Under the pieces are notes generated by a model. The model saw only the letters and a list, made by a program, of their open reading frames with translations, had not been told where the DNA came from and ran no database searches. Positions 54,510 through 63,864 of a DNA stretch of 64,000 nt are shown here, one piece after another. The stretch covers positions 1,116,001 through 1,180,000 of the forward strand of contig CBDCQQ010000005.1 of assembly GCA_965220665.1 (NCBI GenBank), in the 5' to 3' direction. The DNA is from JAJDZL01 sp965220665. GTDB taxonomy: Bacteria > Pseudomonadota > Gammaproteobacteria > Arenicellales > JAJDZL01. Position numbers and translations under genes: made by a program. Every line of letters starts with the position of its first letter. Within the stretch, counting starts at the first letter, position 1.

Positions 54510-55337
54510 TTAGTTGTCAGTTTTCTTCGCGGTACGCCGTTTACGCGGTACGCTCTTTGGCTTTGGTTTACTGCTTGATTCCAGTTGGCGGATTCGAGCT
54601 TTGAGGGTGTCAATTTCAAGCTGAGATTCGAAATGTTTGCGATGCAGTTCGTCGAGTTCACCGCGGGTTGGCTGACCCTGAAGTACAGCCATTTTTTCCT
54701 GGATTCGATTGCTGTGTTGAATCAATTTCAGATTTGCATTGATCAAATCGCCAAGTCGTGCGGCAAACTCGGGTGTATTTGCGATAGTTTGGAACTCATT
54801 TTCGCAGCAGTCAATCCACTTGCGAGACAAGGTACTAAAATCCTGCTCTCCATCGGCAGTTGAAATAGAAACAGTAAAAGCTTCACTGGCACGTCGAGAA
54901 AAGTCCTGAAACAGTTCAGAAAATTCTCGGAGTGCAGATTCGTATTCCGTATGAAGTTCGCTTAACTGAGCCCAGTCTTCCTGGTATTCTCGCGTGATGC
55001 CCAGAGCCGGGGTTTGTGAAACTGGTGAATTCCAGGTGGGCAATGTACCAGCTTGACCGAAAAGGTTTACCCAGGGGTTTTGTTGCGGTATGACTGGGTT
55101 TGGCATTCCAGTCATAAATGGAGTTGCGGAAAACATGCGAATCAGATCTTCCATTTGCCGAGCGGTACTGGAGTCTGGAACCTGACCCTGTGTGACCTTC
55201 TGCATTGATTGCATCAGGCTACCAAAATCAAATAGCTGAGCAAAGACCGGTGGAACGAAGCTCGATTGGGCGGCAGGTGCCGGCCCAAAAAATGGGAATG
55301 GCTGATTCGGTTGCAAGTTCGTCCAGGGATTAAACAT
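54510..55337 (-). CDS. phaE: Class III PHA synthase subunit PhaE
   Basis: Accessory subunit required by class III PhaC. The 275 residues begin with a proline-rich segment, then helices including WAQLSELHTEYESALREF and a coiled coil near 220-255. The tail is basic (KPKPKSVPRKRRTAKK). PhaE proteins are poorly conserved; assignment rests on architecture and the adjacent phaC. Confidence 0.9.
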   Translation of the reverse strand: MFNPWTNLQPNQPFPFFGPAPAAQSSFVPPVFAQLFDFGSLMQSMQKVTQGQVPDSSTARQMEDLIRMFSATPFMTGMPNPVIPQQNPWVNLFGQAGTLPTWNSPVSQTPALGITREYQEDWAQLSELHTEYESALREFSELFQDFSRRASEAFTVSISTADGEQDFSTLSRKWIDCCENEFQTIANTPEFAARLGDLINANLKLIQHSNRIQEKMAVLQGQPTRGELDELHRKHFESQLEIDTLKARIRQLESSSKPKPKSVPRKRRTAKKTDN

Positions 55338-55358
55338 GGTGAGATACGGTTGAATTTG

Positions 55359-57062
55359 TCATTCGGCTAGCTGGTACTCCAATAATACGGCATTTCCAGT
55401 TATGTCCACAATCCGAATGGTTCGCTCCTGACCCAATGCATCCATCAGGTGCATTGTCTCTCCAATGTCAAAATCAACCGGTTGCTGCTCGCCATCGTTA
55501 ATTGCGACATTTTCGGCATAAAGATAAGTGCGATTCTGATTGTCGAGAATGGGATTCAGTCTTCCAGAAATACCTTGAATCTCTCCTGTTCCATTTTGAA
55601 AAATTACCGAACCTCCGTAAGTGAGCGGGTGTAATTCGATGTGCAAATTTTGCCCTTGAGGAACCCAATTCAATTCTAGATGTGCGGCAAACCCTGTTGA
55701 CGCGACATAAATCTTCATCGGTTTTATAACGGAATACAGATCGAGTCGAGCCATGCCATACTCGTCTGTTAAAGCGCCTACCCAAGTCTTATTCGGAAAA
55801 AGCGCCAATACTTCAACTCCTGACAAGGGTTGCGATTCAGTAGATACTGAAATTGTCACTGTCTTACTGTCTGTTTCGTCTGAATCTTGAGGCTGCCACA
55901 ATACATTCAAATTTTGCCAGGGAATCAAAGTACCATCTTGATGCTGCTGAATTTTTTCTCCGCCGTATGCAACAAATGCACTAATCGGTTGCGATAAGTG
56001 CTGCAGATGCTTTTTCACGCGTTTGGTACTACGTAGTAATGAAGTTGAAGGAGTTGCGCTGGACTTGGCTTCAACAAGCAGAATTCTCTCCACTTCAGGA
56101 ATTACGAGATCGACTTCGATGCCATTGTGGTCTCGATAGAAATTCAAACCATCATGTACGCCCATATTAAATCGACTTTTCGTGATTTCCGCGACTACCC
56201 AAGTTTCAAAAATCTGTCCACGTAAGGGATGGGACAGGATGTGTTCGGGTTTCCGAATGCCAAGCAGATAGCACATTAGTCCCGTGTCAAGAAAGTAGAG
56301 TTTCGGCATTTTGGTAATTCGTTTGCGCGGGTTGCCGCGAAATGAATATATAAAAACCGTAATGTAGCTGGCCTCCAGCACACTAATCCAGCGCTTAGCC
56401 GTGGATTGGGAAATTCCACAATCCGTCGCTAAAGTTGAAAAGTTGAGCAGAGTGCCGCTCCGACCCGCGCAAAGCTGAACAAATCGATGAAAGGTCGCAA
56501 GATTCCCGATGTTGCTCAGAGAACGTACGTCTCGTTCGAGATAAGTATCAACATAATCTTCGAGCCACCTGGTCGGATTGCGTCCCTCGTCAAAAATTCG
56601 CGGATAGCCACCAGAATACAGCGTTTGCTCTAAGTCTTTGGGATAACGAGTAAACCGTTTGATCTCATCCCAACACAAAGGAAGCAATTGATGTAATGAA
56701 GTTCTCCCAGCTAAAGACTGACTGACCTGTTCCAATAGAGCGAAGTTCTGTGAGCCTGTCAGAACCCAGCGACCGCGTACGGGATTGTCATCGACTATCG
56801 TTTGGATGTACGACAGCAATTCGGGAACATATTGGACTTCATCAATGATGACCCCATCCTGAAACTGTTTCAGAAATCCGCGTGGATTTTCCCTCGCAAA
56901 TGCTCGATTATCATGTGATTCCAAATTAACATAAGTGTGATTTTGAAATACTGCTTTTACCAGCGTAGTTTTTCCACTCTGTCGAGGTCCAGTTACTGTC
57001 AAAACAGGTGATTGCCCTGCGGTTTGCCTCAGAATGGGTTCCAAATTTCGTTTGATGATCAT
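55359..57062 (-). CDS. DUF4143-type AAA ATPase with an added C-terminal beta-rich domain
   Basis: 567 residues. An N-terminal P-loop ATPase has Walker A GPRQSGKTTLVK near residue 25 and Walker B GVIIDEVQYVPELL near 70. A DUF4143 segment follows (SGGYPRIFDEGRNP, YLERDVRSL) with a nuclease-like core GIEVDLVI…LLVEAKSS near 320. Usual family members end near residue 400. Here about 165 further residues read like a transthyretin/Ig-type beta sandwich (TISVSTESQPLSGVEVLAL, GALTDEYGMARLDLYS). It is upstream of and co-directional with phaE by 22 bp. Function unknown; the ATPase family is common in mobile or stress-linked loci. Confidence 0.85.
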   Translation of the reverse strand: MIIKRNLEPILRQTAGQSPVLTVTGPRQSGKTTLVKAVFQNHTYVNLESHDNRAFARENPRGFLKQFQDGVIIDEVQYVPELLSYIQTIVDDNPVRGRWVLTGSQNFALLEQVSQSLAGRTSLHQLLPLCWDEIKRFTRYPKDLEQTLYSGGYPRIFDEGRNPTRWLEDYVDTYLERDVRSLSNIGNLATFHRFVQLCAGRSGTLLNFSTLATDCGISQSTAKRWISVLEASYITVFIYSFRGNPRKRITKMPKLYFLDTGLMCYLLGIRKPEHILSHPLRGQIFETWVVAEITKSRFNMGVHDGLNFYRDHNGIEVDLVIPEVERILLVEAKSSATPSTSLLRSTKRVKKHLQHLSQPISAFVAYGGEKIQQHQDGTLIPWQNLNVLWQPQDSDETDSKTVTISVSTESQPLSGVEVLALFPNKTWVGALTDEYGMARLDLYSVIKPMKIYVASTGFAAHLELNWVPQGQNLHIELHPLTYGGSVIFQNGTGEIQGISGRLNPILDNQNRTYLYAENVAINDGEQQPVDFDIGETMHLMDALGQERTIRIVDITGNAVLLEYQLAE

Positions 57063-57217
57063 ATATAGATAATTCAGTATAATTCATTTTTTAATAACTA
57101 TTTATACTGAAAAACGATTTAATAGGAGAGATTAAATACTTGTCCATGCCAATAGAATGATTAACCGTGTCCGCAGTAGCTTAGAAAGTCCGGTGATGGC
57201 AGGCTACTTCAAACAGG

Positions 57218-57684
57218 AAAGCACCAGACAAAGCGTGTCGTAATGACATTTCCCTAATCAAGTTTTTTAAGATGTTCGAAGATGAGTTTTCTGCGCGCAA
57301 ATGGTTTGAGTCGATTACCTAGGGAGACGGGGTCGAGGTATGCCATCGCTGTAAGGGGACTGACACTTACGAAGTCCCAAACGGCAAGCCGTTGCCACAG
57401 GAATATTTCGTTCCACCACAGTACACTGCTTTAGGATTCCCACATTCAGTTTGGCAGGTGAGCGATCGCGATTTACCTAGTTGCTATCAGTCCTAAGGGC
57501 GTGTCGCTGATAAAACCCTATCGGTGGTGCTTATCACAAGATCAGTGGCAGGCACTCTAGTCGGTATGTGGGTTAGTTTACAGATCGTCGATATAACCGC
57601 AAGCTTGACACGACTGATCAGCTGGCGGCCATTGTGTAAAGGTATCGGCGGAATTTAATATCCAGAAACAATGCAGAGAAGTAG
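57218..57684 (+). pseudogene. Internally deleted IS1595-family transposase relic
   Basis: The N-terminal blocks ISLIKFFKMFEDEFSARKWFESI, then GDGVEVCHRCKGTDTYEVPNG after a stop codon, are followed by scrambled sequence. C-terminal blocks AYHKISGRHSSRYVG and FTDRRYNRKLDTTDQLAAIV come next. These bracket the missing DDE core of an IS1595 (ISNwi1-like) transposase. Several stops occur (TAG at 57318 region and 57573 region). Confidence 0.8.
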
Positions 57685-57702
57685 TTGAATATTGGTGTAA
57701 AG

Positions 57703-57731
57703 AAAAAGCCGCCTGAATGAGGCGGCTTTTT
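57703..57731. terminator. Rho-independent terminator (bidirectional)
   Basis: AAAAAGCCGCCT-GAATG-AGGCGGCTTTTT: a GC-rich 7-bp stem with A/T tails on both sides, 23 bp beyond the stop of the leftward DsrE-family gene. Confidence 0.9.
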
Positions 57732-57753
57732 CAATAAAGCATCAATCAGTTGC

Positions 57754-58239
57754 TTATGGCTTGATATATGAGTATCCCATGGCTTGCAGTTTCGCTACTT
57801 CTGCCACTCCGCTTGGCACGATATCGCCATCAGCCACATCGTAAAGGTCGGCCTGATAGTCAACCTTGCGACCTCTGACAGTATTTGCGCAGACATTGAA
57901 AGCAACGCCTTGGTCTTTGAGAGCAGCAATTTTAGCTGTCATTTCTTCGCTAGCATTCGCGTGCTTGAATTTACTGACCTTTTCCAGCGATGATGGTTCA
58001 AGCAGTAGAGCTAGGCCATTGCCGTGTAGCACAACTTTCAAATCCAGATTTTCTGCGCCGACGGCGTTAATGTGGTTTTGAATATTTCTAAGTGCGCCTG
58101 TTTGGGCTTTTGGGTTGTCGTAATTGATGTGGTAGACAACTTTCTGCTTGGCATAGCCGGTCTGATCAGCTACAGCTGCCGTTCCACCAAGTAGTGTTGC
58201 CATAATTCCAATCAATGCGATCTTAAGTAAGTTCTTCAT
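57754..58239 (-). CDS. Periplasmic DsrE-family protein
   Basis: 161 residues with an N-terminal signal peptide (MKNLLKIALIGIMATLLGG, cleavage near AVADQ) and a DsrE/DsrF-like domain (VVYHINYDNPKAQTGALRNIQNHINAVG, AFNVCANTVRGR with a single cysteine, IVPSGVAEVAKLQAMGYSYI). Members are small sulfur-relay-like proteins; periplasmic versions are often seen in sulfur-metabolising bacteria. ATG at 58239 preferred; another ATG lies at 58248. Monocistronic with its own terminator. Confidence 0.88.
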   Translation of the reverse strand: MKNLLKIALIGIMATLLGGTAAVADQTGYAKQKVVYHINYDNPKAQTGALRNIQNHINAVGAENLDLKVVLHGNGLALLLEPSSLEKVSKFKHANASEEMTAKIAALKDQGVAFNVCANTVRGRKVDYQADLYDVADGDIVPSGVAEVAKLQAMGYSYIKP

Positions 58240-58248
58240 TGGTCTCAT

Positions 58249-58616
58249 CTCATTTATTTAGTCAATAAAAAGGGTGTGTGGTTGAATTAGTTGACTCTAT
58301 CTTGATATTAGAATAATATTTCAAAAGATGCATATATTAGACGGTAATATGAAACTAAAGTTCTACATTTATTGATTAATTAGTATGATTATTTTAAGTC
58401 AATTAATCTAACGTCTTTTTGGACGTGCGGCAATTATAGTAATTGAATGTGTCGTGTTGAAGTCTCTTTGACAGAGGGTGAAGTTATTGGAAATCCAGAT
58501 AAAGGGACAACAATTGAACGATTCCATTTTGGTGAGCGAAAACACGCTAGCGGAAAGACAATGAGCGCGTGTAAAATGATTCAATTCACTTCATTCTTTT
58601 CAGGGAGAATCAACCT
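58249..58616. promoter_or_regulatory. Divergent promoter region of dsrE-like gene and phaB
   Basis: Very AT-rich, no gene. A sigma-70-like candidate on the + strand is TTGACT (58291-58296), a 17-base spacer and TAATAT (58314-58319), rather far from phaB. AGGGAG precedes the phaB ATG as ribosome site. Confidence 0.35.
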
Positions 58617-59342
58617 ATGAAAAACCACGTCGCAGTGGTTACCGGCGGAACACGCGGAATAGGAGAAGCAATTTCTATCGCATTGAGAGATGCTGGTCAC
58701 AAAGTCGCGGCGAATTACGCCGGCAATCATGAGCGCGCAAAGGAGTTCAGCGAAAGATCTGGTATTCCAATTTATGCGTTTGATGTGAGCGATTTCGATC
58801 AATGTGAAGCGGGAATCAGACAAATCACTGAAGATTTAGGTACTGTCGATATTCTTGTCAACAACGCCGGAATTACGCGCGACCGAACCATTCATACAAT
58901 GGATTTTGAGAGTTGGAACGCAGTAGTGCAGACTAACCTATCGTCGTGTTTCAATATGTGCCGTTGTGTAATTGAAGGCATGCGAGAGCGGGGCTTTGGA
59001 CGTATCGTCAATATTGGTTCTGTTAACGGACAGGCTGGTCAGTATGGCCAGGTAAATTACTCTGCTGCAAAATCAGGTATCCACGGATTTACTAAAGCAC
59101 TAGCCAAAGAAGGCGCTCGCAAAGGCATTACGGTTAATGCAATTGCACCGGGCTATGTGGACACTGACATGGTACGCGCAGTACCGGAGAGAGTGCTCGA
59201 AAAAATTATCGGCACCATCCCCGTTGGCAGACTCGGAAAGGCTGAGGATATTGCACGTGGGGTATTGTTTCTAGTCGATGAACAGGCTTCATTTATCACT
59301 GGCTCCACCATTGACATCAATGGCGGCCAGCACATGTACTGA
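58617..59342 (+). CDS. phaB: Acetoacetyl-CoA reductase
   Basis: NADPH-dependent short-chain dehydrogenase that makes (R)-3-hydroxybutyryl-CoA for PHA synthesis. In 241 residues: cofactor motif TGGTRGIG near residue 10, NNAG near 81, catalytic S-Y-K as GSVNGQAGQYGQVNYSAAK near 138-156, and GYVDTDM. FabG is the alternative by family, but phaR directly after it and phaC/phaE nearby support PhaB. Confidence 0.92.
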   Translation: MKNHVAVVTGGTRGIGEAISIALRDAGHKVAANYAGNHERAKEFSERSGIPIYAFDVSDFDQCEAGIRQITEDLGTVDILVNNAGITRDRTIHTMDFESWNAVVQTNLSSCFNMCRCVIEGMRERGFGRIVNIGSVNGQAGQYGQVNYSAAKSGIHGFTKALAKEGARKGITVNAIAPGYVDTDMVRAVPERVLEKIIGTIPVGRLGKAEDIARGVLFLVDEQASFITGSTIDINGGQHMY

Positions 59343-59347
59343 TCTCG

Positions 59348-59818
59348 ATGAGCAACGTACGCACTATCAAGAAATATTCCAATCGGCGTCTCTATGACAC
59401 CGAGGAGAGCAGTTATGTAACGCTGTCGGAAGTACGTCAATTGATTATCGACGGAACGGAAATTCATGTAGTGGACGTTGTAAGCGGTGAAGATATCACC
59501 CGGCAGATCCTGATTCAGATTATTTCGGAGCAGGAAACAGGCGGCCAGCCAATGTTCACTGAGGAACTGCTGACGAAGATGATCCGATTTTATGGTGGTG
59601 CGTTTCAGAGTGTGTTCACCGATTACTTGGGCAAGACTGTTGAGATGCTCAACAACCAGCAGCAGGCTTATCACCAGCAATGGCGCGATATGCTAAACGC
59701 CGACTCCATGGCTTCGGTAAGCGAAATGACTCAGCAGAACATTGAGCGTTGGAATGAAATGCAGCGCGAACTGCTACAGTTGTACGGTTTGCCGCAACGG
59801 AACAACGATAAGGACTAA
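59348..59818 (+). CDS. phaR: PHA synthesis repressor PhaR
   Basis: Transcriptional repressor that binds PHA granules and phasin-gene promoters. The N-terminal DNA-binding domain IKKYSNRRLYDTEESSYVTL is diagnostic, followed by the PHB-accumulation regulatory domain (MFTEELLTKMIRFYGGAFQ). A glutamine-rich helix forms the C-terminus. 156 residues; starts 5 bp after phaB. Confidence 0.94.
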   Translation: MSNVRTIKKYSNRRLYDTEESSYVTLSEVRQLIIDGTEIHVVDVVSGEDITRQILIQIISEQETGGQPMFTEELLTKMIRFYGGAFQSVFTDYLGKTVEMLNNQQQAYHQQWRDMLNADSMASVSEMTQQNIERWNEMQRELLQLYGLPQRNNDKD

Positions 59819-59866
59819 TTCGAAAGCCGCCATATTCTCCAGCCTGTTTTCACAGGGAAGACATTT

Positions 59867-60037
59867 ATGGATTACAGAGCCTACATGTGCGTTGTTTGTG
59901 GCTTTATTTATGAAGAGGAGTTCGGTCTGCCGGAAGACGGGATTCCTGCTGGAACCCGCTGGGAAGATGTACCCGAAACCTGGATGTGTCCAGATTGTTG
60001 GGCGCTGAAAGAAGACTTCGATATGCTCGAAATCTAA
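59867..60037 (+). CDS. Rubredoxin
   Basis: 56-residue iron protein for one-electron transfer. Two cysteine pairs hold a single iron: YMCVVCGFIY and WMCPDCWALKEDF. The second is unusual in having tryptophan where rubredoxins normally have glycine after the last cysteine. The PEDGIPAGTRWEDVPETW segment is classical. It lies 48 bp after phaR, with AGGGAAG upstream. Partner unknown. Confidence 0.93.
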   Translation: MDYRAYMCVVCGFIYEEEFGLPEDGIPAGTRWEDVPETWMCPDCWALKEDFDMLEI

Positions 60038-60067
60038 CTGCTTGCTAACTTTTTGAGCCGCATAATT

Positions 60068-60946
60068 TTAGAACTTATAGTGCTGAAGTTCCTCCTTGCT
60101 CAGCAACGCCACAACTGATTCTTCACTTCGACTGGTTAGCCACAGAAACGGATAGTCAGGATAGGCGCTTTCCAGCGCTTCAGCGTTATTGCCCAGTTCT
60201 ATTAGTAAGTTTCCCTGATCTGAAAGGTAATCAGCAGCCCGCATTAGAATCTGCAGGACAAACTTAAGGCCATCTTCACCTCCTGCAAAGGCCAGGCCTG
60301 GCTCATGCAGGTACTCCTCCGGTAACTCGTTGAGTTCTTCGATCGGAATGTACGGTGGGTTAGACGCAATCAGGTCGTACTTACGGGTCGGCAAGTTCTG
60401 AAATAGATCGCTTTGCATTACTTGCACTCGGTTTTCAACCTGGAAGCGGTCAATATTGATTCTGGCAACTTCGAGTGCGCTTGCATCCAAATCTGATGCA
60501 TCGACAAGTAGATTGGGACACGTTAAAGCAAGTGCGACAGCTATACAGCCGCTACCGCAGCAAAGGTCAAGTGCCCGTTCTAACGTTTTGGTATCAACCC
60601 ACGGTTCAAGGCCATCCTGAATCAAGTCACCCAGATGTGATCTTGGCACAATGGCGCGCTCGTCAATATAGAATTTATACCCGGCAAACCACGCTTCGCG
60701 AATGAGGTATGCGAGTGGCTGGCGGGTTTGAATACGCTTTTCGATCAGATCGCGAATATTGGAGTAATCTTGCTCTGAAATTAGAGTTGATGCAATTTCA
60801 TGGTACTCTTGGTCCATCAGGCCGGTTACGTGTAGTGTTGCCCAGATCGCTTCGTCTCGAGCATTATTGCAGCCGTGACCAAAAAATACGTCTGCCTGAT
60901 CAAGCCGCGTAGCAACCCAACTCACACAGTCGTCAATGGTATTCAA
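60068..60946 (-). CDS. prmB: Ribosomal protein L3 glutamine N5-methyltransferase
   Basis: SAM-dependent methyltransferase modifying a glutamine of ribosomal protein L3. In 292 residues: N-terminal helical domain, SAM loop ALDLCCGSGCIAVALA near residue 140, and the catalytic NPPYIPIEEL near 205 typical of the HemK/PrmB group. Its length and N-terminus favour PrmB over PrmC; no prfA is adjacent. TTG start apparent. Confidence 0.9.
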   Translation of the reverse strand: MNTIDDCVSWVATRLDQADVFFGHGCNNARDEAIWATLHVTGLMDQEYHEIASTLISEQDYSNIRDLIEKRIQTRQPLAYLIREAWFAGYKFYIDERAIVPRSHLGDLIQDGLEPWVDTKTLERALDLCCGSGCIAVALALTCPNLLVDASDLDASALEVARINIDRFQVENRVQVMQSDLFQNLPTRKYDLIASNPPYIPIEELNELPEEYLHEPGLAFAGGEDGLKFVLQILMRAADYLSDQGNLLIELGNNAEALESAYPDYPFLWLTSRSEESVVALLSKEELQHYKF

Positions 60947-61045
60947 CTGACCTGGTGAATGTGTTTTGCCCAGACTTGGACAATCGTGTGGAGAAGTGGT
61001 CGACGCTCATCGCTACGCAGGAGCTGTCGCCTTAGTGCGCGGACT

Positions 61046-61246
61046 CTACAGCCCGTATTTTTGCTTAAACCTTCCGACGCGTCCAGCTGTATCGACAATC
61101 TTCTGCTTACCTGTGTAAAAAGGGTGGCAGACTGAGCAAATTTCAATACTGAGATTGTCTTTCAATGTGGAGCGAGTCTCAAAACTGTTTCCGCAAACAC
61201 AAGTGACTTTAATCGTTGAGTAGCGTGGATGAATATCTTTTTTCAT
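61046..61246 (-). CDS. rpmE: 50S ribosomal protein L31
   Basis: 66-residue ribosomal protein, MKKDIHPRYSTIKVTCVCGN at the start. It keeps the zinc-binding cysteines (CVC and CSVC), so it is the zinc form. It lies downstream of prmB's divergent side and between prmB and rho, all on the minus strand. Confidence 0.96.
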   Translation of the reverse strand: MKKDIHPRYSTIKVTCVCGNSFETRSTLKDNLSIEICSVCHPFYTGKQKIVDTAGRVGRFKQKYGL

Positions 61247-61378
61247 GATTCAATGAATTTTGTTGCTCAGTATGTGGTTTGGTTAATCAATTAAAGCGCG
61301 CAAATGATACGTCAATACTCGCTAGAAAATCAAATTCGGATTAGTGTTTTCAGCGTGGAGTTCGTTAATTCGCCCAAA

Positions 61379-62647
61379 TTAGGAGATTCTTCTCATTGAT
61401 TCGAAAAATTCGGCATTGGTCTTTGTTTCCCTAAGTCTTTCACTCAGAAGTTCAATTGCTTCCAGGTCATCTGAAGGGTGTAGAAGTTTACGCAATGCCC
61501 AGATCATTTTGAGTTCGGTTGATTCGGTCAGAAGGTCTTCACGGCGGGTGCCAGAGCGGGAGATTATGATGGAGGGGTAAACACGCTTTTCAGCAATTCT
61601 GCGGTCTAGATGAATTTCCATATTTCCCGTCCCTTTGAACTCCTCATAGATCACTTCATCCATTTTTGATCCGGTTTCTATCAGCGCCGTGGCCAGAATC
61701 GTAATGCTACCGCCTTCTTCAATGTTCCTTGCTGCACCAAAAAAGCGTTTAGGTCGCTGCAGAGCATTGGAATCGACACCACCCGTGAGTACCTTGCCTG
61801 AAGCCGGAGATACGGTGTTGTAGGCCCGTGCAAGTCGAGTGATGGAGTCAAGCAGGATTACAACGTCCTTTTTGTGTTCAACCAGTCGCTTGGCCTTTTC
61901 AATCACCATTTCAGCGACCTGAATGTGACGCGAAGCAGGTTCATCGAAAGTTGAAGAGACAACTTCGCCACGCACTGAGCGTTGCATTTCAGTAACCTCC
62001 TCGGGTCTTTCGTCGATCAGCAGCACAATCAGTTCACATTCCGGGTTGTTGGCGGCAATCGAATGTGCGATTTGCTGCAGCATTACAGTTTTACCGGTTT
62101 TCGGCGATGAGACGATTAAACCGCGCTGTCCCTTTCCTATGGGTGCGACAAGATCAATGATTCGTGCTGTCAGGTCCTCAGAGCTGCCGTTGCCTCTTTC
62201 GAGTCGAATGCGCTCATCTGGATGAAGAGGTGTGAGATTCTCAAAAAGCACCTTATCCTTAAGCTTGTCAAGCGATTCGTTGTTGATTTTTTCAACTTTG
62301 AGCAGTGCAAAATAGCGCTCAGAATCTTTAGGCGGGCGTACCAAGCCAGAAACAGTATCACCGGTTCGAAGATTGAAACGGCGGATTTGACTAGGGGAGA
62401 CATAGATATCATCAGGTCCGGCGAGGTAGGAACTCATTGGAGAACGTAAAAAACCAAAGCCATCGTGCAGTGCCTCCATGACCCCTTCACCAGTAATGTT
62501 GCCACCATTGCGTGTCTCGGCTTTTAGAATCGCGAAAATCTGGTCCTGTTTTCGCATTCTCGCTGCGCCATTTATATTGGCCCTGCGGGCAATTTCGACT
62601 AACTCAGTCGGTGATTTAGTTTTCAGTTCAGTTAGGCTGATTCCCAT
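61379..62647 (-). CDS. rho: Transcription termination factor Rho
   Basis: Hexameric RNA helicase that ends transcription. The 422-residue protein has the N-terminal helix bundle (LTELKTKSPTELVEIA), the RNA-binding cold-shock domain (GFGFLRSPMSSYLAGPDDIYVS), Walker A SSPKTGKTVMLQ near residue 180, Walker B VVILLDSITRLARAYN near 260 and the Q/R loop region GGVDSNALQRPKRFFGAARNIE. Intact and normal length. Downstream of trxA in the same direction. Confidence 0.98.
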   Translation of the reverse strand: MGISLTELKTKSPTELVEIARRANINGAARMRKQDQIFAILKAETRNGGNITGEGVMEALHDGFGFLRSPMSSYLAGPDDIYVSPSQIRRFNLRTGDTVSGLVRPPKDSERYFALLKVEKINNESLDKLKDKVLFENLTPLHPDERIRLERGNGSSEDLTARIIDLVAPIGKGQRGLIVSSPKTGKTVMLQQIAHSIAANNPECELIVLLIDERPEEVTEMQRSVRGEVVSSTFDEPASRHIQVAEMVIEKAKRLVEHKKDVVILLDSITRLARAYNTVSPASGKVLTGGVDSNALQRPKRFFGAARNIEEGGSITILATALIETGSKMDEVIYEEFKGTGNMEIHLDRRIAEKRVYPSIIISRSGTRREDLLTESTELKMIWALRKLLHPSDDLEAIELLSERLRETKTNAEFFESMRRIS

Positions 62648-62732
62648 AAATTGTGCCTCTGTTCAGGCTGTGATTGAAGCGTAGCCTTCCGGCTTTGCTG
62701 AAGAAAAGAAAGATTGAATAAATTTGGCAGGA

Positions 62733-62758
62733 AAAGTTACACACACCTAGCTGGTGTG
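62733..62758 (-). terminator. Probable terminator of trxA
   Basis: On the minus strand CACACC-AGCTA-GGTGTG forms a 6-bp stem followed by TGTAACTTTTCC, about 35 bp after the trxA stop. Short stem and weak T-run, so partial termination with read-through to rho is possible. Confidence 0.45.
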
Positions 62759-62791
62759 CAGAATGAATTTTATACTCTCCGGAGCGATAGA

Positions 62792-63118
62792 CTAACAGTA
62801 TTCGTCAATGAAAGCAGTCAGTTGGGATTTTGAAACTGCACCAACTTTGGTTGCTTCGACTACTCCACCCTTAAACAGCATCAACGTTGGAATTCCGCGT
62901 ATGCCGTAATTGGTCGGTGTCTTTGGGTTTTCATCAATATTTAGTTTGGCGACGATCAGCTTGTCTTGATATTCGTCGGACACCTCTTCCAGAATTGGAG
63001 CAATCATTTTACACGGACCGCACCATTCGGCCCAATAATCGACAATGACTGGAACAGCTGAATTGAGTACCTGATCCTCAAAGGAATCGTCAGTGACATT
63101 AATGATCGCTTCAGACAT
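62792..63118 (-). CDS. trxA: Thioredoxin 1
   Basis: 108-residue dithiol reductase with WAEWCGPCKMIAPIL active site near residue 33 and the cis-proline loop GIRGIPTLMLF. The trxA-rho order is the usual gammaproteobacterial arrangement. Confidence 0.97.
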   Translation of the reverse strand: MSEAIINVTDDSFEDQVLNSAVPVIVDYWAEWCGPCKMIAPILEEVSDEYQDKLIVAKLNIDENPKTPTNYGIRGIPTLMLFKGGVVEATKVGAVSKSQLTAFIDEYC

Positions 63119-63864
63119 CTTATCTCTTTTTGTTGACCGGTTAAACTCAGTGTCGTTACAAATACCAAATAACTTTGTAGTTATGGGTCGTTAATTTTAT
63201 TGGGAAATTAATCCGAATTGAATGAATTACAGAGATGCCACTATCGTGACGGTACAGGGTATCCCCGATCCTGTTTCGATGTGATTCATCAAATCTGTCA
63301 GCGCCGCCTTCAAAATCCCTTGAATGCGAAGCAATTGCAGGGTTGAATATTTTAACTAATCCGGTACTTTTGGTGCCGATAGTTTTATTTTGTTTTTAAT
63401 CGAAAATATTCCTGCAGTCAAAACTTCCAATTTCGATGCAGGCCGTTTCTGTCACTATACACTCAGAAAAAATATTACGCAATAGAATTTTTTCAATGAC
63501 AAATGAGAACAAAGATTTGTTCAAAATCGAATATTGAGAACAATTTTTTACTAAACATGCTGTTTGATGTTGTAACGATTGCAAGAAAACACCGTTTTTG
63601 GCACTCTCTTTTGGCTTTGAAAACAGCGCCAAGTTTGACTGCTGCTGAATAATCAACTCAAATTAAATGGCGGTGCCTTAGATTTGGGTGAGCTTCGGCA
63701 GTATAAAATTGAAAGCGAAATCACGCAGTCTTGAAAAATCCGGCGAATACTATTTTTAGCTCTATATAAGCGATAGTATTATTTGTGCAATTACCTAAAG
63801 ACGGCAATCCGCTGTCCATTCACCAAATATAGGTCCAAAAGATTGAAACTCAATCACCGCTGTT
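63119..63864. other. Long AT-rich interval between trxA and kdsD
   Basis: About 745 bp, divergent flanks. No credible gene on either strand, no tRNA-like fold and no repeat recognised. Promoters for trxA and for the rightward isomerase gene must lie here. Confidence 0.35.

Noticed and set aside
63396..63656. 86-residue minus-strand frame upstream of trxA
   Set aside because: AT-rich, no ribosome site and no resemblance to known proteins.
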